Of a stretch of DNA of 64,000 bases, positions 61,665 to 64,000 are shown one piece after another. Source of the DNA: Halomonas sp. I5-271120 (GTDB taxonomy: Bacteria > Pseudomonadota > Gammaproteobacteria > Pseudomonadales > Halomonadaceae); contig NZ_CP130701.1 of the NCBI RefSeq assembly GCF_030553075.1, positions 1,984,001 to 2,048,000 on the forward strand, given 5' to 3'. How positions within the stretch are numbered: position 1 is the first letter of the stretch; every line of letters begins with the position of its first letter. The notes beneath the pieces were generated by a model, which made no database searches, was not told where the DNA came from, and saw only the letters and a list, made by a program, of their open reading frames with translations. A program made the translations under genes and the position numbers.

Positions 61665-62199
61665 TCAAGAGCCATCAGCGGCTGCGCAGGCCGACCAGCA
61701 CAGCGCGCCGCCGATGACGCGGCCGCTGCGCTGGCTATGGCTGTCGCTTGCCGTGATCGTCGCCGACCTTGGCAGCAAGGTGCTGGCCTCGGCCATGTTG
61801 GCCTACGCCAGTCCGGTGGAGGTGCTGCCGGTCTTCAACCTGACGCTCTTGCATAACACCGGTGCCGCCTTCAGTTTCCTTGCCGAGCACGCCGGATGGC
61901 AGCGTTGGCTGTTCGCCATCATTGCCATCGGCGCCAGTGTCGGTCTCACCGTGTGGATGCGTCGGCTGCGCGCCGGCGAGACCCTGCTGGCCGTGGCGCT
62001 GGCGCTGATCATCGGCGGGGCCCTGGGCAATCTCTATGACCGGCTGGTGCATGGCTACGTGGTCGACTTCCTGTCGTTCCACTGGGGCCAGACGTACTTC
62101 CCGGCCTTCAACCTGGCCGATGTCGCCATTACCCTGGGCGCCATCGGCCTGATCATCGAATCCCTGCGCGACGCCCGCCGCGGGCGAGCCAGTTCCTGA
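61657..62199 (+). CDS. lspA: Lipoprotein signal peptidase LspA
   Basis: Membrane aspartyl protease that removes lipoprotein signal peptides. 180 residues, four hydrophobic segments. Catalytic Asp pair in [19 protein letters not shown] and [11 protein letters not shown]. The ATG overlaps the end of ileS by 8 bp, so translation is coupled. N-terminus slightly longer than in E. coli. Confidence 0.97.
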   Translation: MPDQEPSAAAQADQHSAPPMTRPLRWLWLSLAVIVADLGSKVLASAMLAYASPVEVLPVFNLTLLHNTGAAFSFLAEHAGWQRWLFAIIAIGASVGLTVWMRRLRAGETLLAVALALIIGGALGNLYDRLVHGYVVDFLSFHWGQTYFPAFNLADVAITLGAIGLIIESLRDARRGRASS

Positions 62200-62212
62200 C
62201 GGAGCCAACTAG

Positions 62213-62659
62213 ATGAGCGAATATCGCATCGACGAGGGGATGGAAGTGACCCTTCACTTCACCCTCAAGCTCGAGGATGGCACGGTGGTGGATTCCACCC
62301 GCGACAAGGCCCCGGCGACCTTTCAGGTCGGCGACGGCAACCTGCCACCGGGCTTCGAGGCCCCGCTGTCCGGCCTCACCGATGGCGCCACCGGCAGTTA
62401 CGAGATCACTCCGGAGCATGCTTTCGGTCAGCACAATCCGCAGAACCTGCAGCTGATGAAGCGTGACGACTTCGAGGGCGAAGTGCCGGAGGTGGGCATG
62501 GTGATGTCCTTCGCCGATGCCGCTGGCGGTGAGCTGCCTGGCGTGATCGCCGAGATCGATGGCGAGCAGGTGACGGTGGACTTCAACCACCCGCTGGCCG
62601 GGCGTACCCTGACCTTCGAGGTCGAAGTGATCAAGGTCGCCCCCGCGACCACTCACTGA
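62213..62659 (+). CDS. fkpB: FKBP-type peptidyl-prolyl isomerase FkpB (SlpA)
   Basis: 148 residues, MSEYRIDEGMEVTLHFTLKL, with the IF-insert chaperone domain (EHAFGQHNPQNLQLMKRDDF) and NHPLAGRTLTFEVEVI, characteristic of SlyD/SlpA. Cytoplasmic. It lacks SlyD's metal-binding His-rich tail, which favours FkpB. Conserved place between lspA and ispH. Confidence 0.95.
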   Translation: MSEYRIDEGMEVTLHFTLKLEDGTVVDSTRDKAPATFQVGDGNLPPGFEAPLSGLTDGATGSYEITPEHAFGQHNPQNLQLMKRDDFEGEVPEVGMVMSFADAAGGELPGVIAEIDGEQVTVDFNHPLAGRTLTFEVEVIKVAPATTH

Positions 62660-62667
62660 ACGCATCG

Positions 62668-62718
62668 CCCGGGCGCTGCCCGGGTCGCTTCTTCCCGCAA
62701 GCGATGCCCGCGGGCATC
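62668..62718 (+). promoter_or_regulatory. Hairpin and 16-bp perfect palindrome between fkpB and ispH
   Basis: CCCGGGC-GCT-GCCCGGG (62668-62684) and the perfect palindrome GATGCCCGCGGGCATC (62703-62718), which ends 14 bp before the ispH ATG. No T-run. Possible processing or translational-control structures, or an operator for ispH. Confidence 0.45.
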
Positions 62719-62732
62719 AAGGCTAGGCAAGC

Positions 62733-63686
62733 ATGCATATCCAGTTGGCCAACCCGCGCGGTTTCTGTGCCGGCGTTGATCGAGCCATCGAGATCGTCAA
62801 TCGCGCCCTCGATGTCTTCGGCGCGCCCATCTACGTGCGCCACGAGGTGGTTCACAACCGCTTCGTGGTCGACACCCTGCGCGAACGCGGGGCGATCTTC
62901 GTCGAGGAGCTCCACGAGGTACCCGACGACGTGATCGTGATCTTCTCTGCCCACGGCGTCTCCCGCGCGGTTCAGGAAGAGGCCGAACGCCGGGGCCTGA
63001 GGGTCTTCGACGCTACCTGTCCGCTGGTCACCAAGGTGCACATGGAAGTGCTGCGCTACGCGCGTCGCGGAGAGGAGTGCATCCTGATCGGTCACCACGG
63101 TCACCCCGAGGTGGAAGGCACCATGGGCCGCTACGACACCCGTCATGGCGGCGCCATCTATTTGGTAGAGAACGAGGCCGATGTGGCGGCACTCGAGGTC
63201 AAGGACCCGAGCCGCCTGGCCTTCGTCACCCAGACCACACTGTCGATGGACGATACCGCCCGGGTGATCGATGCGCTGCGCGCCAAGTTCCCCGAGATCC
63301 AGGGCCCGCGCAAGGATGACATCTGCTACGCCACCCAGAATCGCCAGGACGCCGTGCGCGAACTCGCCGCCGGCAGTCAGTTGGTGCTGGTGGTAGGTAG
63401 CCCCAACAGCTCCAACTCCAACCGCCTGCGCGAACTCTCCGAGCGGGTCGGCACACCTGCCTACCTGATCGACGACGCCGAGCAGATCGAGGCCGGCTGG
63501 CTCGAAGGCGTCGAGCAGATTGGCATCACCGCCGGTGCCAGCGCCCCCGAGGTGCTGGTCAATGGCGTGATTGAGCGCCTTCAGGCGCTGGGCGCCGAGG
63601 CCCCGCAAGAGCTCGCCGGTCGCGAGGAGACCGTCACCTTCTCGATGCCCAAGGAACTGCGCGAGCAGGTGATCGCCAGCGGTTAG
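62733..63686 (+). CDS. ispH: 4-hydroxy-3-methylbut-2-enyl diphosphate reductase IspH
   Basis: Last step of the MEP isoprenoid pathway; [4Fe-4S] enzyme. 317 residues. Cluster ligands: Cys12 ([11 protein letters not shown]), Cys96 (DATCPLVTK) and a third in [11 protein letters not shown] near 197, as in E. coli; [10 protein letters not shown] binds substrate. Usual last gene of the ileS-lspA-fkpB-ispH operon. No strong Shine-Dalgarno before the ATG. Confidence 0.98.
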   Translation: MHIQLANPRGFCAGVDRAIEIVNRALDVFGAPIYVRHEVVHNRFVVDTLRERGAIFVEELHEVPDDVIVIFSAHGVSRAVQEEAERRGLRVFDATCPLVTKVHMEVLRYARRGEECILIGHHGHPEVEGTMGRYDTRHGGAIYLVENEADVAALEVKDPSRLAFVTQTTLSMDDTARVIDALRAKFPEIQGPRKDDICYATQNRQDAVRELAAGSQLVLVVGSPNSSNSNRLRELSERVGTPAYLIDDAEQIEAGWLEGVEQIGITAGASAPEVLVNGVIERLQALGAEAPQELAGREETVTFSMPKELREQVIASG

Positions 63687-63726
63687 CGGGACCGCCTGGG
63701 GCGCCAGGCGGACCGAGGTCAACAGG

Positions 63727-63750
63727 AACCGGGCTCAGGCCCGGTTTTTT
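63727..63750 (+). terminator. Rho-independent terminator after ispH
   Basis: AACCGGGC-TCAG-GCCCGGTT followed by a T-run. Confidence 0.92.
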
Positions 63751-63836
63751 GTGCCCAGTATCGTGCTTACGTGTGACGTTGCAGGCCATACTGAGACATA
63801 CTGGGATGAGGCACATGACGTTTTGGTAGGGTGGGT

Positions 63837-64000
63837 ATGCGGGTGACGCGATTGGCAAAGATGAAAACACAGTCGGGCTTTACGCTGATCGAGCTGATGA
63901 TCACCGTGGCGGTGATTGCCATCCTCGCCTCCATTGCGTATCCGAGTTACACCCAGTATGTGGCTCGCGCGAACACTGCCGAGGCAAGGGCCACGTTGAT
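63837..64000 (+). CDS. Type IV pilin, PilE-like (N-terminal part, cut by window edge)
   Basis: About 54 residues are visible. Prepilin peptidase site [20 protein letters not shown], with cleavage after Gly and Glu5 of the mature pilin, then [20 protein letters not shown]. Two starts are possible: ATG 63837 (leader [14 protein letters not shown]) or ATG 63861 (leader MKTQSG, the usual length); neither has a clear ribosome site. The order ispH then pilin is the same as in Pseudomonas, where minor pilins (fimT/fimU/pilV/pilE) follow. Confidence 0.92.
   Translation, partial: MRVTRLAKMKTQSGFTLIELMITVAVIAILASIAYPSYTQYVARANTAEARATL

Noticed and set aside
1..64000. CRISPR arrays, rRNA genes, insertion sequences, prophage or defence systems
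   Set aside because: No spaced direct repeats, transposases, integrases, rRNA or known defence proteins were seen; the short tandem arrays have no spacers.

Overview
The window looks like chromosome of a high-GC halophilic gammaproteobacterium, most probably Halomonas or another member of Halomonadaceae. The reasons are the housekeeping gene orders (uvrA / MFS / ssb; fabA-fabB; ispB / rplU-rpmA-obgE-proB; rpsT / murJ-ribF-ileS-lspA-fkpB-ispH / type IV pilin), the style of the proteins, and the amount of catabolic cargo. This is judged by eye; no alignment was run.

Layout. 1-8.8 kb: the start of uvrA, an MFS pump, ssb, an RmlD-like protein and a PlsC-like acyltransferase, then fabB and fabA on the minus strand, then a PAS-GGDEF-EAL protein. 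8.9-16.6 kb: one eight-gene minus-strand operon with a MerR/LitR-type regulator at its head, a photolyase, and lipid-modifying genes (NTF2-like, SDR, FAD amine oxidase, DUF1365, Cfa-like methyltransferase, DUF2878). The ORFs from the SDR gene onward overlap by 4 bp. The single promoter ahead of the regulator carries TATACA-N12-TGTACA, a LitR-type operator. 16.7-28.4 kb: scattered single genes (CbiX-like chelatase, renalase-like FAD protein, YfcH-like epimerase, RapA, an Lgt-like/TlpA fusion, a YceB-like lipoprotein, a VOC protein, an aldo/keto reductase, a DJ-1/PfpI protein and small hypotheticals).

28.4-40.1 kb: a guanidino-compound (arginine transaminase pathway) operon, gbuA - yjiH-like - aruI - NCS1 permease - MBL hydrolase - aldehyde dehydrogenase. 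A divergent PAS/AAA+/TyrR-type-HTH activator lies beside it. The space between them holds a GG-N10-GC sigma-54 promoter and two dyads 33 bp apart, placed as an enhancer. A proline-racemase-family gene and a zinc-type alcohol dehydrogenase follow. 40.4-49.5 kb: a second catabolic operon (GntR/FCD regulator, CaiB/BaiF CoA-transferase, DctM-DctP-DctQ TRAP transporter, aconitase-family hydratase, HMG-CoA-lyase-like enzyme, MFS). Its layout predicts uptake, CoA activation, hydration or isomerisation, and C-C cleavage of a branched di- or tricarboxylate. Three TTG-N4-CAA dyads precede the regulator. About 1.2 kb of gene-poor DNA then runs up to a tRNA-Pro(CGG).

50.8-64 kb: housekeeping genes, ending inside a type IV pilin gene.

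The most interesting points are the LitR operon with its operator, the complete sigma-54 control region, the unassigned TRAP/CoA-transferase/aconitase/lyase pathway with its operators, AACAACAA (Hfq/Crc-like) motifs at three catabolic start codons, a proline racemase homologue with Ser/Thr in place of both catalytic cysteines, and a recurring habit of 15-18 bp tandem duplications that include gene stop codons.
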